In this document: positions 52,549 through 64,000 of the stretch, piece by piece
Position numbering within the stretch: position 1 is the first letter of the stretch
How the letters are laid out: the number at the start of each line of letters is the position of its first letter
Assembly (NCBI RefSeq): GCF_003703395.1
Contig: NZ_RDQN01000001.1
Coordinates: 124,001 to 188,000, forward strand
DNA length: 64,000 nt
Reading direction: 5' to 3'
Source: Pseudoxanthomonas spadix
GTDB lineage: Bacteria > Pseudomonadota > Gammaproteobacteria > Xanthomonadales > Xanthomonadaceae
Program-made: the position numbers and the translations under genes
Notes under the pieces: generated by a model
The model's input: the letters and a program-made list of their open reading frames with translations, nothing else
What the model was told of the DNA's origin: nothing
Database searches by the model: none

Positions 52549-53181
52549 ATGGCCAAACGCAGTCAAAGCAGCCAGCGCTGGCTCAAGGAACACTTCGCCG
52601 ACCCCTATGTCAAACGGGCGCAGGCCGAGGGTCTGCGCTCGCGTGCGGCGTACAAGCTGGAAGAGCTGATCGAACGTGACCGCCTGCTCAAACCAGGCAT
52701 GGTCGTGGTCGATCTGGGCGCGGCCCCGGGCGGCTGGTCGCAGTACGTGCGTCAGGCCATGGGCGGGCAGGGCCGGGTCGTGGCAATGGACATCCTGGAG
52801 ATGCCCTCGCTGGCCGGGGTCGACTTCCTTCACGGGGACTTCAGGGAGCAGGTCGTGTTATCCCGGCTGGAGGCCATGCTCGAAGGCCGGCAGGCGGACC
52901 TTGTGCTTTCCGACATGGCCCCCAATAAAAGTGGTGTGGATGCGGTGGACCAGCCGAGAATGATGCATCTGGCCGAACTGGCGATCGATTTCGCCGATGG
53001 CCATCTCAAGCCCGGTGGTGCGTTCCTGATCAAGCTGTTCCAGGGCGTGGGGTTCGATGATTACATCCGTGACATGCGCCGGCGCTACGAGCGCGTGGTG
53101 ATCCGCAAGCCGGACGCCTCGCGCAAGCGGTCGCCGGAGGTTTACGCACTGGGGCAGGGAAAGCGCAGCCTGCCCCAGTGA
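52549..53181 (+). CDS. rlmE: 23S rRNA (uridine-2552-2'-O)-methyltransferase
   Basis: A 210-residue FtsJ/RrmJ methyltransferase modifying U2552 in the ribosomal A loop. The SAM motif is VVDLGAAPGGWSQYV; the K-D-K-E tetrad is recognisable in RSRAAYKLEEL, LVLSDMAPNKSGV, FLIKLFQG and RSPEVYALG. ATG 52549 (MAKRSQSSQRWLKEHF) is the family start although no strong ribosome-binding site precedes it. ftsH follows 68 bp later. Confidence 0.94.
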   Translation: MAKRSQSSQRWLKEHFADPYVKRAQAEGLRSRAAYKLEELIERDRLLKPGMVVVDLGAAPGGWSQYVRQAMGGQGRVVAMDILEMPSLAGVDFLHGDFREQVVLSRLEAMLEGRQADLVLSDMAPNKSGVDAVDQPRMMHLAELAIDFADGHLKPGGAFLIKLFQGVGFDDYIRDMRRRYERVVIRKPDASRKRSPEVYALGQGKRSLPQ

Positions 53182-53249
53182 AGCCGGCCTCGAGCCGGCA
53201 CGAATATCCGCGTTAACGTAGTGACACAGCCAGGGGAATACCGAGGCCC

Positions 53250-55196
<1,947 letters not shown>

Positions 55197-55218
55197 GCCA
55201 GCGGCAAGGTGGAGCGCA

Positions 55219-55250
55219 AAGGCCGGGCAGCGTCCCGGCCTTCTCGTTTC
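55219..55250 (+). terminator. terminator after ftsH
   Basis: AAGGCCGGG (55219-55227) and CCCGGCCTT (55234-55242) form a 9-bp stem with loop CAGCGT, followed by CTCGTTT. Confidence 0.7.
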
Positions 55251-55382
55251 CGGGCGCGGACGCTGGGTCGGCGGTCGACGCTGTAGCCGCGCGTTGCGCT
55301 TGTGCGCCGGGCGGCCACGATACCGACGCGGCGTGGCGCGCATGGGATGGGCGCCGCGCCGTTGCTCCTGAATGGCTGCAGG

Positions 55383-55411
55383 TTGCGCGGCAAGCCCGGT
55401 CTCTTTATGAT
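55383..55411 (+). promoter_or_regulatory. promoter of the rimP-nusA-infB operon
   Basis: TTGCGC (55383-55388) and TATGAT (55406-55411) are 17 bp apart, giving a start near 55418 and a leader of about 225 nt before rimP. The stretch from the ftsH terminator to the rimP GTG (about 390 bp) contains no gene and no tRNA. Confidence 0.55.
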
Positions 55412-55583
55412 GCGCTGCTGCGGCACGGTGTGATGCCGGTGGTCCTTTTGTGGACGACCTTTCCCCTGTGTGCCGCGACCAACGTTTCAGGTATGCCGGA
55501 CGCTTCGAGGTGAAGCCTTCCGCTGGCCAGAAGCCTGGGCTCGTAGAGGTGCGATGGCGCCTCCACATCCAGCGTCATCGGAC

Positions 55584-55606
55584 AAGGGCCCGTTCGGGCC
55601 CTTTTC
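55584..55606 (+). terminator. terminator/attenuator hairpin in the rimP leader
   Basis: AAGGGCCCG-TT-CGGGCCCTT followed by TTCGGTTT lies 39 bp before the rimP start and inside the leader of the operon that encodes NusA. A terminator placed here would act as an attenuator of the operon. Confidence 0.6.
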
Positions 55607-55644
55607 GGTTTCTGGAACAAACACAGGACGAGATCTTCAGCGAC

Positions 55645-56205
55645 GTGAGCGACAAGGCAACCGAGATTGCAGAGCTGCTGCAGCCCACCGTCCAGGCCCT
55701 GGGCCTGGAGCTGCTGGGCGTGGAATACCTGCCGGCCGCCGGCAATGCGACCCTGCGTCTGTACATCGACGTGAGCCAGGCCGAGCGCCAGACCCGCGTG
55801 GTCAACATCGAGGACTGCGAGGCGGTCAGCCGCGAAGTTTCCGCCCAGCTCGATGTCCAGGACCCGATCAACGACCACTACACCCTGGAAGTGTCCTCGC
55901 CCGGGGTCGATCGCCCGCTGTTCAACGCAGCGCATTTCGCCCGTTTCATCGGCGAAGAGGTCAAGGTGGTGCTGAAGCTGCCGCAGGAAGGGCGCCGCCG
56001 CGTGCAAGGCCACATCGTCTCGGTCGAAGGTGACCGCATCACCCTGGCCTTCGACAACCGCCAGCTGACCTTTGCCGCCGACAACCTGGACAAGGCGCGG
56101 CTGATGCCTGACTGGGTGGCGCTGGGCATGGCGCCACAACCAAAGAAGAACATCGGTGCAGGCAAGCCCAGGAAAAAGCCTGCCGCGCCGAGGAAGCTGC
56201 ATTGA
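55645..56205 (+). CDS. rimP: ribosome maturation factor RimP
   Basis: A 186-residue 30S maturation factor. [20 protein letters not shown], the LRLYIDV strand, [19 protein letters not shown] and [11 protein letters not shown] match the Xanthomonadaceae family as I remember it. GTG 55645 ([12 protein letters not shown]) is chosen; the in-frame upstream extension runs through the leader hairpin and is not coding. The C-terminus is Lys/Pro-rich. It is the first gene of the nusA-infB operon. Confidence 0.93.
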   Translation: MSDKATEIAELLQPTVQALGLELLGVEYLPAAGNATLRLYIDVSQAERQTRVVNIEDCEAVSREVSAQLDVQDPINDHYTLEVSSPGVDRPLFNAAHFARFIGEEVKVVLKLPQEGRRRVQGHIVSVEGDRITLAFDNRQLTFAADNLDKARLMPDWVALGMAPQPKKNIGAGKPRKKPAAPRKLH

Positions 56206-56254
56206 TGACAACCCAACCCAACGACGGCCTCAAGGGTCGCGCGCGGAGTGAAAG

Positions 56255-57766
56255 ATGAGTAAGGAATTGTTGCTGGTGGTGGACGCGGTCGCCAACGAAA
56301 AAGGCGTCCCGCGTGAAGTGATCTTCGACGCCATCGAAGCTGCCCTGGCCTCGGCCGCCAAAAAGCGCTATCCCGAGCAGGATGTGCTGATCCGGGTGAC
56401 CATCAACCACAAGGACGGCACCTACGAGACGTTCCGGCGCTGGGAAGTGGTGGCCGACGATGTGGTCATGGAGTCGCCGGACCGGCAGATCCGCCTGATG
56501 GATGCGGTGGAGGAGGCCGAGGGCGTGGCGGTAGGCCAGTACATCGAAGAAAAGATCGAAAACCCCGATTTCGGCCGGATCGCCGCCCAGGCCGCCAAGC
56601 AGGTCATCGTCCAGCGCGTGCGCGAGGCCGAGCGTGCCCAGGTCGTGGACGCCTGGAAGGATCGGGTGGGCGAGCTGGTCACCGGCATCGTCAAGCGTGC
56701 CGAGCGCGGCAACATCTACGTGGACCTGGGCGGCAACGCCGAGGCCTTCATCTCCAAGGACAAGGGCATTCCGCGCGACGTTCTGCGCGCCGGCGACCGC
56801 GTCCGCGGCTATCTGTACGACGTGCGTTCCGAGCCGCGCGGCCCGCAGCTGTTCATCAGCCGCGCCGCGCCGGAATTCATGATGGAGCTGTTCAAGCTGG
56901 AAGTGCCGGAAGTGGGCCAGGGCCTGGTCGAGATCAAGGCCTGCGCACGCGACCCGGGCGACCGCGCCAAGATCGCCGTGCTGGCCCACGACACCCGGAC
57001 CGATCCGATCGGCGCGTGCATCGGCATGCGCGGTTCGCGCGTGCAGGCGGTGAGCAACGAGCTCAACGGCGAGCGCGTGGACATCGTGCTGTGGAACGAG
57101 AACCCGGCCAACTTCGTCATCAATGCCATGGCGCCGGCTGAAGTCCAGTCGATCATCGTCGACGAGGAACGTCATTCGATGGACCTGGCAGTGGCCGAGG
57201 ATCGCCTGGCCCAGGCGATCGGCAAGGGCGGCCAGAACGTGCGTCTGGCCAGCCGGCTGACCGGTTGGCAGCTCAACGTGATGACCCAGGACCAGGTCTC
57301 GGCCAAGTCCGAGGCCGAGCAGGCCGTGGCCCGCCAGCTGTTCATCGACAAGCTGGAAGTGGATGAGGAAATCGCCGCGATCCTGGTGTCGGAGGGCTTC
57401 AACACCGTCGAGGAAATCGCCTACGTGCCGGTCGGCGAACTGCTGGCGGTGGAAGGCTTCGACGAGGACATCGTCGAGGAGCTGCGCGCCCGTGCCCGCG
57501 ATGCCTTGCTCAACGCGGCCCTGGCCGAGGAAGAAGGTGCCGAGGACGAAGGTCCGGCCGCCGACCTGCTGGCCCTGGAAGGCATGGACGAGGACACCGC
57601 CCACGCGTTGGCCAGCCATGGCGTGAAGACCAGCGAGGACCTGTCCGACCTGGCCGCCGACGAGGTCGTCGAGTTCGGCATCGAAGGGCTGGACGAGGCG
57701 CGCGCGGCCACGTTGATCCTGGCCGCACGCGCCGAGGAGATCGCCCGACTGGAGCGCGGCCAATGA
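56255..57766 (+). CDS. nusA: transcription termination/antitermination factor NusA
   Basis: A 503-residue RNA polymerase-binding factor: N-terminal domain (MSKELLLVVDAVANEKGVPR), S1 domain (TGIVKRAERGNIYVDLG), KH1 (GACIGMRGSRVQAVSNEL), KH2 (LAQAIGKGGQNVRLASRLTG), and two acidic C-terminal repeats (about residues 365-420 and 440-495). It controls pausing, termination and rRNA antitermination, and in E. coli represses its own operon. Start ATG 56255. Confidence 0.97.
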   Translation: MSKELLLVVDAVANEKGVPREVIFDAIEAALASAAKKRYPEQDVLIRVTINHKDGTYETFRRWEVVADDVVMESPDRQIRLMDAVEEAEGVAVGQYIEEKIENPDFGRIAAQAAKQVIVQRVREAERAQVVDAWKDRVGELVTGIVKRAERGNIYVDLGGNAEAFISKDKGIPRDVLRAGDRVRGYLYDVRSEPRGPQLFISRAAPEFMMELFKLEVPEVGQGLVEIKACARDPGDRAKIAVLAHDTRTDPIGACIGMRGSRVQAVSNELNGERVDIVLWNENPANFVINAMAPAEVQSIIVDEERHSMDLAVAEDRLAQAIGKGGQNVRLASRLTGWQLNVMTQDQVSAKSEAEQAVARQLFIDKLEVDEEIAAILVSEGFNTVEEIAYVPVGELLAVEGFDEDIVEELRARARDALLNAALAEEEGAEDEGPAADLLALEGMDEDTAHALASHGVKTSEDLSDLAADEVVEFGIEGLDEARAATLILAARAEEIARLERGQ

Positions 57767-57861
57767 GCCAGCCATGACCATCGCCCTGATGGCGTCAGGG
57801 CTTAGAATTCGCGCTTCCCTTGCTCTGGGCGAGGGGGCGCCAACCAGATCATAGGATCCGA

Positions 57862-60531
57862 ATGTCGCAGCAAACCACCATCCGCAAGCTCGCCGAACTG
57901 GTCAATACCCCAGTCGATAAACTGATCGAACAGCTGGCCGAGGCCGGCATGAAGTTCAGTGGCCCCGACCAGGAAGTGTCCAGTACCGAGAAAATGAAGC
58001 TGCTCGGCTTCCTGCGTCGCACCCACGGCAAGACCGAGGGTGGCGGCGAAGAGAGCGAGGCTTCCAAGAAGATCACCCTGGCCCGCCGCAAGGTGCAGGA
58101 AGTGACCGTCAAGACCGGCCGCAGCAATGCGACCGTGGCCGTGGAAGTGCGCCAGAAGCGCACCTACGTCAAGCCGACCGAAGCCCAGGCCAACGAGGCC
58201 CGTCGTGCCGGCGCCGCCGCCGGTGGCGACGAGCGCGCCGAGATCCTGCGCAAGCTGGAAGAATCGCGCCAGCGCAACCTGGCCGAGCAGGCGCGCCTGG
58301 CCGAGATGGACCGCGCCCGCAACGAGGAAAACGAGCGCAAGCGCCAGGCCGAGGCCGCCGTGCGCGCCCAGGCCGAGGCCGAAGCCCGCGCCGCCGTCGA
58401 GGACGCCGAACAAGCCGCTGCCCCCGTGCGCACGCCGATCGACGAGAGCGTCGGGCCTGCGCCGGGCACCTCGATCCGGGTCCCGGCCAAGGCCGGTGCC
58501 GCCCATCCGCCGCGCACCGCGCCGGCGCCGGCGCGCAAGGAACCCGACCGCGCCACCACTGCGGCCAAGCACAAGACCCGTGGTTCGCACGCGATGGTCG
58601 CCGGGGTCGAGGACGACGAGAGCACCCAGCGCTTTGCCGGCCAGCTGCACCTGTCGGCCGCCGATCGCGCCCGTCGCGGGGCCGCCCGCGGCAAGCCCAA
58701 GCCGCGTCGCCAGCTGGAACAGAGCCGCGGCGGCTCGGGCAGCCACCAGTTCGAACGTCCGACCGCACCGGTGGTGCGGGAAGTGGCGATCGGCGAAGCC
58801 ATCACCGTCGGCGACCTGGCCCAGAAGCTGGCGCTCAAGGGTGGCGATGTGGTCAAGGCGCTGTTCAAGATGGGCGTGATGGCCACCATCACCCAGACCA
58901 TCGACCATGACACCGCAGCGCTGATCACCGAAGAGCTCGGCCACAAGGTCGTGCGCGCGGACAGCGAGGACGCCGAGGACGCGCTGCTGGCCCATGTCGA
59001 GGACGTCCAGGGCAAGACCGCGCCGCGTCCGCCGGTGGTCACCATCATGGGTCATGTCGACCACGGCAAGACCTCGCTGCTGGACTACATCCGGCGCACC
59101 AAGGTCGCCAGCGGCGAAGCCGGCGGCATCACCCAGCACATCGGTGCCTACCACGTCCAAACCGACAAGGGCGTCATCAGCTTCCTGGATACCCCGGGCC
59201 ACGCGGCGTTCACCGCCATGCGCGCCCGTGGCGCCAAGCTGACCGACATCGTGGTGCTGGTGGTGGCGGCCGATGACGGGGTCATGCCGCAGACCATCGA
59301 GTCGGTGCAGCAGGCCAAGGCCGCCGGCGTACCGCTGATCGTGGCGATCAACAAGATCGACAAGTCCGGCGCCGATCCGCTGCGGGTAAAAAACGAGCTG
59401 TTGGCCCATGACGTGGTCGCCGAAGAGTTCGGTGGCGACACCCAGTTCATCGAAGTCTCGGCCAAGACCGGCCAGGGCATCGACACCCTGCTCGATGCCA
59501 TCAGCCTGCAGGCCGAGGTGCTCGAGCTCAAGGCCGCACCGGAAGGCCGCGCCAGCGGGACGGTCATCGAGTCCTCGCTGGACAAGGGCCGCGGCCCGGT
59601 GGCCACGGTGCTGGTCCAGCAGGGTTTGCTCAAGCGCGGCGACTACCTGGTGTGCGGCGTGCAGTACGGCCGCGTGCGCGCGCTGTTCGACGAAACCGGT
59701 GGCCAGCCGGCCTCGGCCGGTCCCTCCATCCCGGTGCAGGTCCTGGGCCTGTCCGGCGTGCCCGATGCCGGTGATGACTTCGTGGTGGTCGAGGACGAGC
59801 GCCTGGCCAAGGACGTGGCCCAGCAGCGCGATGCCAAGCGTCGCGAGTCGCGCCTGGTCGCCTCGGCCGGCAGCCGCATGGAAGACATCATGGCCCAGCT
59901 GGGCAAGGGCGAGGGCCAGCTCAGCCTGAACCTGATCATCAAGGCCGATGTCCAGGGTTCGGTCGAAGCACTGCGCCACGCGCTGGTTGCGCTGTCCAAC
60001 GAGGACATCCGGATCAACATCATCAGCTCCGGCGTGGGCGGCATCACCGAGTCGGACGCCAATTCGGCGGTCGCCTCCAAGGCCACCATCATCGGCTTCA
60101 ACGTGCGTGCCGACGCCTCGGCCCGCCGCATCGTCGAGGCCAATGGCGTGGACATGCGCTACTTCTCGATCATCTATGACGTGATCGACCAGGTGAAGCA
60201 GGTCGCTTCGGGCCTGCTGGGCGTGGAAATCCGCGAGGAGATCATCGGTGTCGCCCAGGTCCGCGACGTGTTCCGCAGCTCCAAGTTCGGCGCGGTGGCC
60301 GGCTGCATGGTCATCGAAGGCACAGTCAAGCGGTCCAAGCCGATCCGCGTGCTGCGCGACAATACGGTCGTGTTCGAGGGCGAGCTGGAATCGCTGCGCC
60401 GCTTCAAGGAAAACGTCGACGAGGTGCGCAACGGCATGGAGTGCGGCATCGGCGTGAAGGCCTACAACGACGTCAAGGTCGGCGACCAGATCGAGTGCTT
60501 CGAGCGCATCGAGGTCCAGCGCACGCTGTAA
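57862..60531 (+). CDS. infB: translation initiation factor IF-2
   Basis: An 889-residue GTPase that brings fMet-tRNA to the 30S subunit. N-terminal IF2_N domain ([20 protein letters not shown]), a long charged Ala/Arg/Glu linker, second IF2_N ([19 protein letters not shown]), G domain with G1 [10 protein letters not shown] near residue 397, G3 DTPGH, G4 NKID, then beta-barrel and C-terminal fMet-tRNA-binding domains. ATG 57862 ([10 protein letters not shown]) follows AGGA. A heptamer-arm repeat begins 3 bp after its stop. Confidence 0.97.
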   Translation: MSQQTTIRKLAELVNTPVDKLIEQLAEAGMKFSGPDQEVSSTEKMKLLGFLRRTHGKTEGGGEESEASKKITLARRKVQEVTVKTGRSNATVAVEVRQKRTYVKPTEAQANEARRAGAAAGGDERAEILRKLEESRQRNLAEQARLAEMDRARNEENERKRQAEAAVRAQAEAEARAAVEDAEQAAAPVRTPIDESVGPAPGTSIRVPAKAGAAHPPRTAPAPARKEPDRATTAAKHKTRGSHAMVAGVEDDESTQRFAGQLHLSAADRARRGAARGKPKPRRQLEQSRGGSGSHQFERPTAPVVREVAIGEAITVGDLAQKLALKGGDVVKALFKMGVMATITQTIDHDTAALITEELGHKVVRADSEDAEDALLAHVEDVQGKTAPRPPVVTIMGHVDHGKTSLLDYIRRTKVASGEAGGITQHIGAYHVQTDKGVISFLDTPGHAAFTAMRARGAKLTDIVVLVVAADDGVMPQTIESVQQAKAAGVPLIVAINKIDKSGADPLRVKNELLAHDVVAEEFGGDTQFIEVSAKTGQGIDTLLDAISLQAEVLELKAAPEGRASGTVIESSLDKGRGPVATVLVQQGLLKRGDYLVCGVQYGRVRALFDETGGQPASAGPSIPVQVLGLSGVPDAGDDFVVVEDERLAKDVAQQRDAKRRESRLVASAGSRMEDIMAQLGKGEGQLSLNLIIKADVQGSVEALRHALVALSNEDIRINIISSGVGGITESDANSAVASKATIIGFNVRADASARRIVEANGVDMRYFSIIYDVIDQVKQVASGLLGVEIREEIIGVAQVRDVFRSSKFGAVAGCMVIEGTVKRSKPIRVLRDNTVVFEGELESLRRFKENVDEVRNGMECGIGVKAYNDVKVGDQIECFERIEVQRTL

Positions 60532-60533
60532 GA

Positions 60534-60690
60534 GCCGGGACTCGGGTTTCGGAACCCGGGACTCGGGAAAAGCAAGGCGCCAACCCTGCTCTCCCGGCTC
60601 CCCGGTCCCGAGCCCACGGCCCCGGCATTGCTGCAGCTGCTTCTGACTTCCCGAGTCCAGGAACCCGAGTCCCGAGTCCGCAAGTCCCGC
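60534..60690 (+). repeat. heptamer-arm repeat between infB and rbfA
   Basis: Left arm CCGGGACTCGGGTTTCGGAA followed by CCCGGGACTCGGGA, a central part with CTCCCCGGTCCCGAGCCC, and a right arm CCCGAGTCCAGGAACCCGAG followed by TCCCGAGTCC. Same AAAGCAAGG-type sequence after the left arm as the copies in dnaE and ispDF (AGAAGCGATGG, AGAGCAAG). This is the only copy in the window that lies fully between genes. Confidence 0.85.
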
Positions 60691-60711
60691 GAATCAGAGA
60701 GGTTCCCGACC

Positions 60712-61089
60712 ATGCCCACCAAATCCTTCCACCGCAGCGATCGCGTCTCGGCCCAGCTCCGCCGCGAGCTGGGCACGATCGTGCATGACACCGTGCGCGA
60801 GCACGGCCTGCCGTCGGTCAGCGTGTCCGACGTTGAAGTGACCCGCGACCTGGCCCACGCCAAGGTGTTCGTCACCGCGCTGATGCCCGAACGCTCGCGC
60901 GAGGCGCTCAAGGCACTGAAGGAACTGGCGCCGCAGATCCGCTACGCCCTGGGCCGCGCGGTGAAGATGCGCCACGTGCCCGAACTGCATTTCCACTACG
61001 ACGATTCGGTGGACAAGGGCGAGCGCATCGAAACGCTGCTGCGCGAAAACCCGCTGCCGCCGCTGCAACCCGAGCCTGACCAGGACTGA
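60712..61089 (+). CDS. rbfA: ribosome-binding factor A
   Basis: A 125-residue KH-like factor for 16S rRNA 5'-end maturation and cold adaptation. [33 protein letters not shown] and [20 protein letters not shown] are family blocks. ATG 60712 is the family start; the frame upstream is translated repeat and is unlikely to be used. The stop overlaps truB (TGATGG). Confidence 0.95.
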   Translation: MPTKSFHRSDRVSAQLRRELGTIVHDTVREHGLPSVSVSDVEVTRDLAHAKVFVTALMPERSREALKALKELAPQIRYALGRAVKMRHVPELHFHYDDSVDKGERIETLLRENPLPPLQPEPDQD

Positions 61090-62126
61090 TGGTGTCGATC
61101 GACCCCGCCGCGACCCCGGACGACGGTGCCGGACGTGGCGGTCCGGCGCCGGCCAGCAGCCGCCGGCGTCCGCAGCGTGCGCGCACCAGGTTCGGTCGCG
61201 TCGACGGCATCCTGCTGCTCGACAAGCCTGCCGGCATGAGTTCCAACCAGGCCCTGCAGCGGGTGCGGCACCTGTTCTGCGCCGAGAAGGGCGGCCACAC
61301 CGGCGCACTGGATCCGCTGGCCACCGGGCTGCTGCCGATCTGCTTCGGCGAAGCGACCAAGATCGCCGGCAACCTGCTCGGCGCCAGCAAGGCCTACGAC
61401 ACCGTGGCCCGCCTGGGCCAGGTCACCGATACCGATGATGCCCAGGGCCAGGTGCTGTGCGAACGCAACGTCCAGGCCTATCCGATCGACCGGATCGACG
61501 CGGCCCTGCGTTCGCTGACCGGCCGTATCCAGCAGCGCCCGCCGATCTATTCGGCACTCAAGCGCGGGGGCGAGCCGCTGTATGCCAAGGCCCGTCGCGG
61601 TGAAGTGGTGGAGGTCCAGGCACGCGAGGTGTTCGTGCGCACCTTCGAGCTGCAGGCCGCCGACGACCTGCTCGACGACGGCCGTCCGCTGCTGCGCCTG
61701 CACGTGGAATGCGGCTCGGGCACCTACGTGCGCAGCCTGGTCCGCGACCTGGGTGAGGCGCTGGGGTGTGGCGCGCACGTGGCGCAGCTGCGCCGGCTGT
61801 GGGTCGATCCGTTCCGCGAGCCGCGCATGTGGACCATCGAGCAGCTCCAGGCCCTGGCCGAACGCGACCCACGCGCCCTGCAGGCCTGTCTGCTGCCGGT
61901 GGAGGCGGGCCTGGTCGGCCTGCCGCGGATCGACCTGACCGTCGAGGCCGCCGCCCGCTTCGGTCAGGGCCAGCGCCTGAACAAGGTGCCCGGGCCGGCC
62001 GGCCTAGTGGCGGTGTTTTCCGAAACCGGCGCGGTGGTGGGACTGGCCCAGCTGTCCAGGGACGGGGTGCTTTCGCCCCAGCGGCTGTTCAACTGGCCGA
62101 CCGGCGGCGGCCTGTCGCCGGACTGA
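61089..62126 (+). CDS. truB: tRNA pseudouridine(55) synthase
   Basis: A 345-residue enzyme making the universal pseudouridine 55 in tRNA. The catalytic Asp is D75 in [13 protein letters not shown]; the N-terminal 35 residues are a basic, low-complexity extension before [34 protein letters not shown] and [15 protein letters not shown] are family motifs. It overlaps rbfA by one base and lies upstream of rpsO, as usual. Confidence 0.95.
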   Translation: MVSIDPAATPDDGAGRGGPAPASSRRRPQRARTRFGRVDGILLLDKPAGMSSNQALQRVRHLFCAEKGGHTGALDPLATGLLPICFGEATKIAGNLLGASKAYDTVARLGQVTDTDDAQGQVLCERNVQAYPIDRIDAALRSLTGRIQQRPPIYSALKRGGEPLYAKARRGEVVEVQAREVFVRTFELQAADDLLDDGRPLLRLHVECGSGTYVRSLVRDLGEALGCGAHVAQLRRLWVDPFREPRMWTIEQLQALAERDPRALQACLLPVEAGLVGLPRIDLTVEAAARFGQGQRLNKVPGPAGLVAVFSETGAVVGLAQLSRDGVLSPQRLFNWPTGGGLSPD

Positions 62127-62130
62127 AACC

Positions 62131-62159
62131 TTGTGCCGCAAGGTGGCCCCGCCTACAAT
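62131..62159 (+). promoter_or_regulatory. promoter upstream of rpsO
   Basis: TTGTGC (62131-62136) and TACAAT (62154-62159) are 17 bp apart. The -35 is part of a small hairpin (ACCTTG/CAAGGT, 62128-62144) directly after the truB stop. It gives a leader of about 118 nt before rpsO, where S15 autoregulation would act. Confidence 0.6.
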
Positions 62160-62283
62160 GCTGCGGCCTTTTCAGGCGCCTGGCCCACGGGCCATTTCCT
62201 CAATCGCAAGCGGCGGACCAGGCGGTGCGCGCGGTGGACAGTCCGCGTTCCTGCAGGTCGCGCATCACAAGAGAGCCACCACC

Positions 62284-62544
62284 ATGTCCATCGACACCCA
62301 GAAGATCATCGAAGAGAACAAGCGCGCCGCCAACGATACCGGTTCGCCGGAAGTCCAGGTCGCGCTGCTGACCGCCCGCATCGAGCAGCTCTCCGGCCAC
62401 TTCAAGACCCACAAGAAGGACCACCACAGCCGCCGCGGCCTGCTGCAGCTGGTCAACCAGCGCCGCAGCCTGCTGGATTACCTGCACCGCAAGGACGCCC
62501 CGCGCTACAAGGCCCTGATCGAGAAACTGGGTCTGCGCCGCTAA
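62284..62544 (+). CDS. rpsO: 30S ribosomal protein S15
   Basis: An 86-residue helical ribosomal protein binding 16S r[43 protein letters not shown] and [15 protein letters not shown] are diagnostic and the length is exact. Start ATG 62284. Confidence 0.97.
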   Translation: MSIDTQKIIEENKRAANDTGSPEVQVALLTARIEQLSGHFKTHKKDHHSRRGLLQLVNQRRSLLDYLHRKDAPRYKALIEKLGLRR

Positions 62545-62558
62545 AACCAGAATGACCG

Positions 62559-62593
62559 ACCGCGGCGCAGTGATGCGCCGCGGTTCATTTTTT
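62559..62593 (+). terminator. terminator between rpsO and pnp
   Basis: ACCGCGGCGC (62559-62568) and GCGCCGCGGT (62575-62584) form a perfect 10-bp stem with loop AGTGAT, followed by TCATTTTTT. It is the best intrinsic terminator in the window. TTTTTTCCG (62588-62596) can also pair with CGGAAAAAA just downstream, so alternative folds exist in the pnp leader. Confidence 0.88.
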
Positions 62594-62703
62594 CCGGCGA
62601 TCGGAAAAAATCGCACTGCAACAACGGCCGCATACGCCGGCCACCCGCGCGCGACAAGGGTCGCAACCGGGTCAACCAGTTCGAGACACTTAGGAAAACC
62701 CAC

Positions 62704-64000
62704 GTGGCAAAAATCACAAAGACCTTCCAGTACGGCAAGCACCAGGTCACCCTGGAAACCGGCGAAATCGCACGCCAGGCCGGCGGCGCGGTCATCGTCA
62801 AGTTCGATGACACCGTACTGCTGGTTTCGGCCGTGGCCGCAAAGAAGGCCCGCGAAGGCCAGGACTTCTTCCCGCTGACGGTCGATTACCAGGAAAGGTT
62901 CTATGCCGGTGGCCGCATTCCCGGTGGTTTCTTCAAGCGCGAAGGCCGCGCCACGGAGAAGGAGACGCTGATCTCGCGCCTGATCGACCGACCGCTGCGT
63001 CCGCTGTTCCCGGAAGAATTCCGCAACGAGGTCCAGGTCATCGCCACGGTGATGTCGCTGAACCCGGACATCGACGGCGACATCCCGGCCCTGATCGGGG
63101 CCTCGGCCGCCGTGGCCCTGACCGGCGCGCCGTTCAGCGGACCGATCGGCGCGGCCAAGGTCGGCTACATCAACGGTCAGTACGTGCTCAACCCGACCGT
63201 GTCCGAGCTGAAGGAGTCCAGGCTCGAGCTGGTCGTGGCCGGCACGTCCGGCGCCGTGCTGATGGTCGAATCCGAAGCGGCCGAGCTGTCCGAAGAGGTG
63301 ATGCTGGGCGCGGTGATGTTTGGCCATCGCGAGATGCAGAAGGTCATCCACGTCATCAACGAGCTGGTCGTCGAAGCCGGCACCCAGTCCTGGAACTGGA
63401 CCGCCCCGGCCAGGAACCAGGCCCTGGTCTCGGCGCTGAAGGAAGCCGTCGGCGACCAGCTGGCCGAAGCCTTCCAGGTGCGCGACAAGCTGCAGCGCCG
63501 CGACGCCATCGCCGCGATCAAGTCCGACGTGCTGGAGTCGCTGGCCGGCCGCGTGCAGGCCGATGGCTGGAGCACCGCCGAGCTGTCCAAGGAATTTTCC
63601 GAGCTGGAATACCAGACCCTGCGCGGCGCGGTGCTGAGCACCAAGGTCCGCATCGACGGGCGCGCGCTGGACACGGTCCGTCCGATCAGCGCCAAGGTCA
63701 GCGTGCTGCCGCGCACCCACGGCTCGGCCCTGTTCACCCGCGGCGAGACCCAGGCCATCGTGGTCACCACCCTGGGCACTGCGCGCGACGGCCAGGTGAT
63801 TGATGCGGTCTCGGGCGAGTACAAGGACAACTTCCTGTTCCATTACAACTTCCCCCCGTACTCGGTGGGCGAGGCCGGCCGCATGATGGGCCCCAAGCGT
63901 CGCGAGATCGGCCACGGCCGTCTGGCCAAGCGTGGCGTGCTGGCGGTCATGCCGACGATGGAGGAGTTCCCCTACACCATCCGGGTGGTCTCGGAAATCA
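62704..64000 (+). CDS. pnp: polyribonucleotide nucleotidyltransferase, partial
   Basis: The first 432 residues (of about 700) of the phosphorolytic 3'-5' exoribonuclease PNPase. The first RNase PH domain ([40 protein letters not shown]) and the helical linker are complete, and the second RNase PH domain has begun ([40 protein letters not shown]). The start is GTG 62704 (VAKITKTF), an unusual start for this gene but the only one fitting the family. The gene continues beyond the right edge. Confidence 0.95.
   Translation, partial: MAKITKTFQYGKHQVTLETGEIARQAGGAVIVKFDDTVLLVSAVAAKKAREGQDFFPLTVDYQERFYAGGRIPGGFFKREGRATEKETLISRLIDRPLRPLFPEEFRNEVQVIATVMSLNPDIDGDIPALIGASAAVALTGAPFSGPIGAAKVGYINGQYVLNPTVSELKESRLELVVAGTSGAVLMVESEAAELSEEVMLGAVMFGHREMQKVIHVINELVVEAGTQSWNWTAPARNQALVSALKEAVGDQLAEAFQVRDKLQRRDAIAAIKSDVLESLAGRVQADGWSTAELSKEFSELEYQTLRGAVLSTKVRIDGRALDTVRPISAKVSVLPRTHGSALFTRGETQAIVVTTLGTARDGQVIDAVSGEYKDNFLFHYNFPPYSVGEAGRMMGPKRREIGHGRLAKRGVLAVMPTMEEFPYTIRVVSEI

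Overview
The window looks like a chromosomal segment of a high-GC gammaproteobacterium of the family Xanthomonadaceae/Lysobacteraceae, with a Pseudoxanthomonas-, Luteimonas- or Lysobacter-like flavour. The basis is gene content and order (rseP-bamA-lpxD-fabZ-lpxA-lpxB-rnhB-dnaE-accA; eno-ftsB-ispD-ispF-truD; surE-pcm-yqaA-nlpD; yhbY/rlmE/ftsH; rimP-nusA-infB-rbfA-truB-rpsO-pnp) and protein features recalled from that family. No database search was possible, so the genus is an inference.

Layout. (i) 1-1993 is a small accessory zone. A gene reading off the left edge on the minus strand carries the N-terminus of a ZorA-type (Zorya anti-phage) protein. Upstream of it lie a truncated unknown gene, a decayed IS3-family element, and an intact tRNA-Thr(CGT) with its own promoter and terminator. 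(ii) 2241-5541 is a stress cassette: manganese catalase, hemerythrin, a small acidic protein and a zinc alcohol dehydrogenase. (iii) 6005-10093 is the cytochrome bo3 ubiquinol oxidase operon cyoABCD, followed by an exported M61 peptidase. (iv) 12343-31137, all on the minus strand, is the housekeeping block accA, dnaE, rnhB, lpxB, lpxA, fabZ, lpxD, bamA, rseP, dxr, cdsA, uppS, frr, a CDF metal exporter and pyrH, then parE (to 33233). It makes lipid A, fatty acids, isoprenoids, outer-membrane assembly machinery and the replicative polymerase. (v) 33478-41392, plus strand, holds glk, a small exported protein, pyrG, a small membrane protein, eno, ftsB, an ispD-ispF fusion and truD. (vi) 41510-47953 is a tightly overlapping seven-gene operon (thermostable-hemolysin family/GNAT-like protein, AMP-dependent ligase, heme-oxygenase-like diiron oxidase, SDR, TPR lipo/exported protein, OmpR-type regulator, sensor kinase). 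It is inserted between truD and surE and is the best candidate for an undescribed system. (vii) 48153-53181 carries smr, surE, pcm, yqaA, nlpD, a Mth938-like gene, yhbY and rlmE. (viii) 53250-64000 carries ftsH and the rimP-nusA-infB-rbfA-truB-rpsO-pnp translation/RNA-decay operon, with pnp running off the right edge.

The most unusual feature is a family of short dispersed repeats built from GGGTCCC/GGGACCC-type heptamers, arranged as two inverted arms around a spacer. One copy lies between infB and rbfA. Three others sit inside reading frames. Six in-frame 90-bp tandem units add about 210 residues to the DNA polymerase III alpha subunit. One copy forms the N-terminus of LpxB. One copy fuses ispD and ispF into a single frame. 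A second, purine-rich repeat of the same two-armed architecture lies between pyrH and parE.
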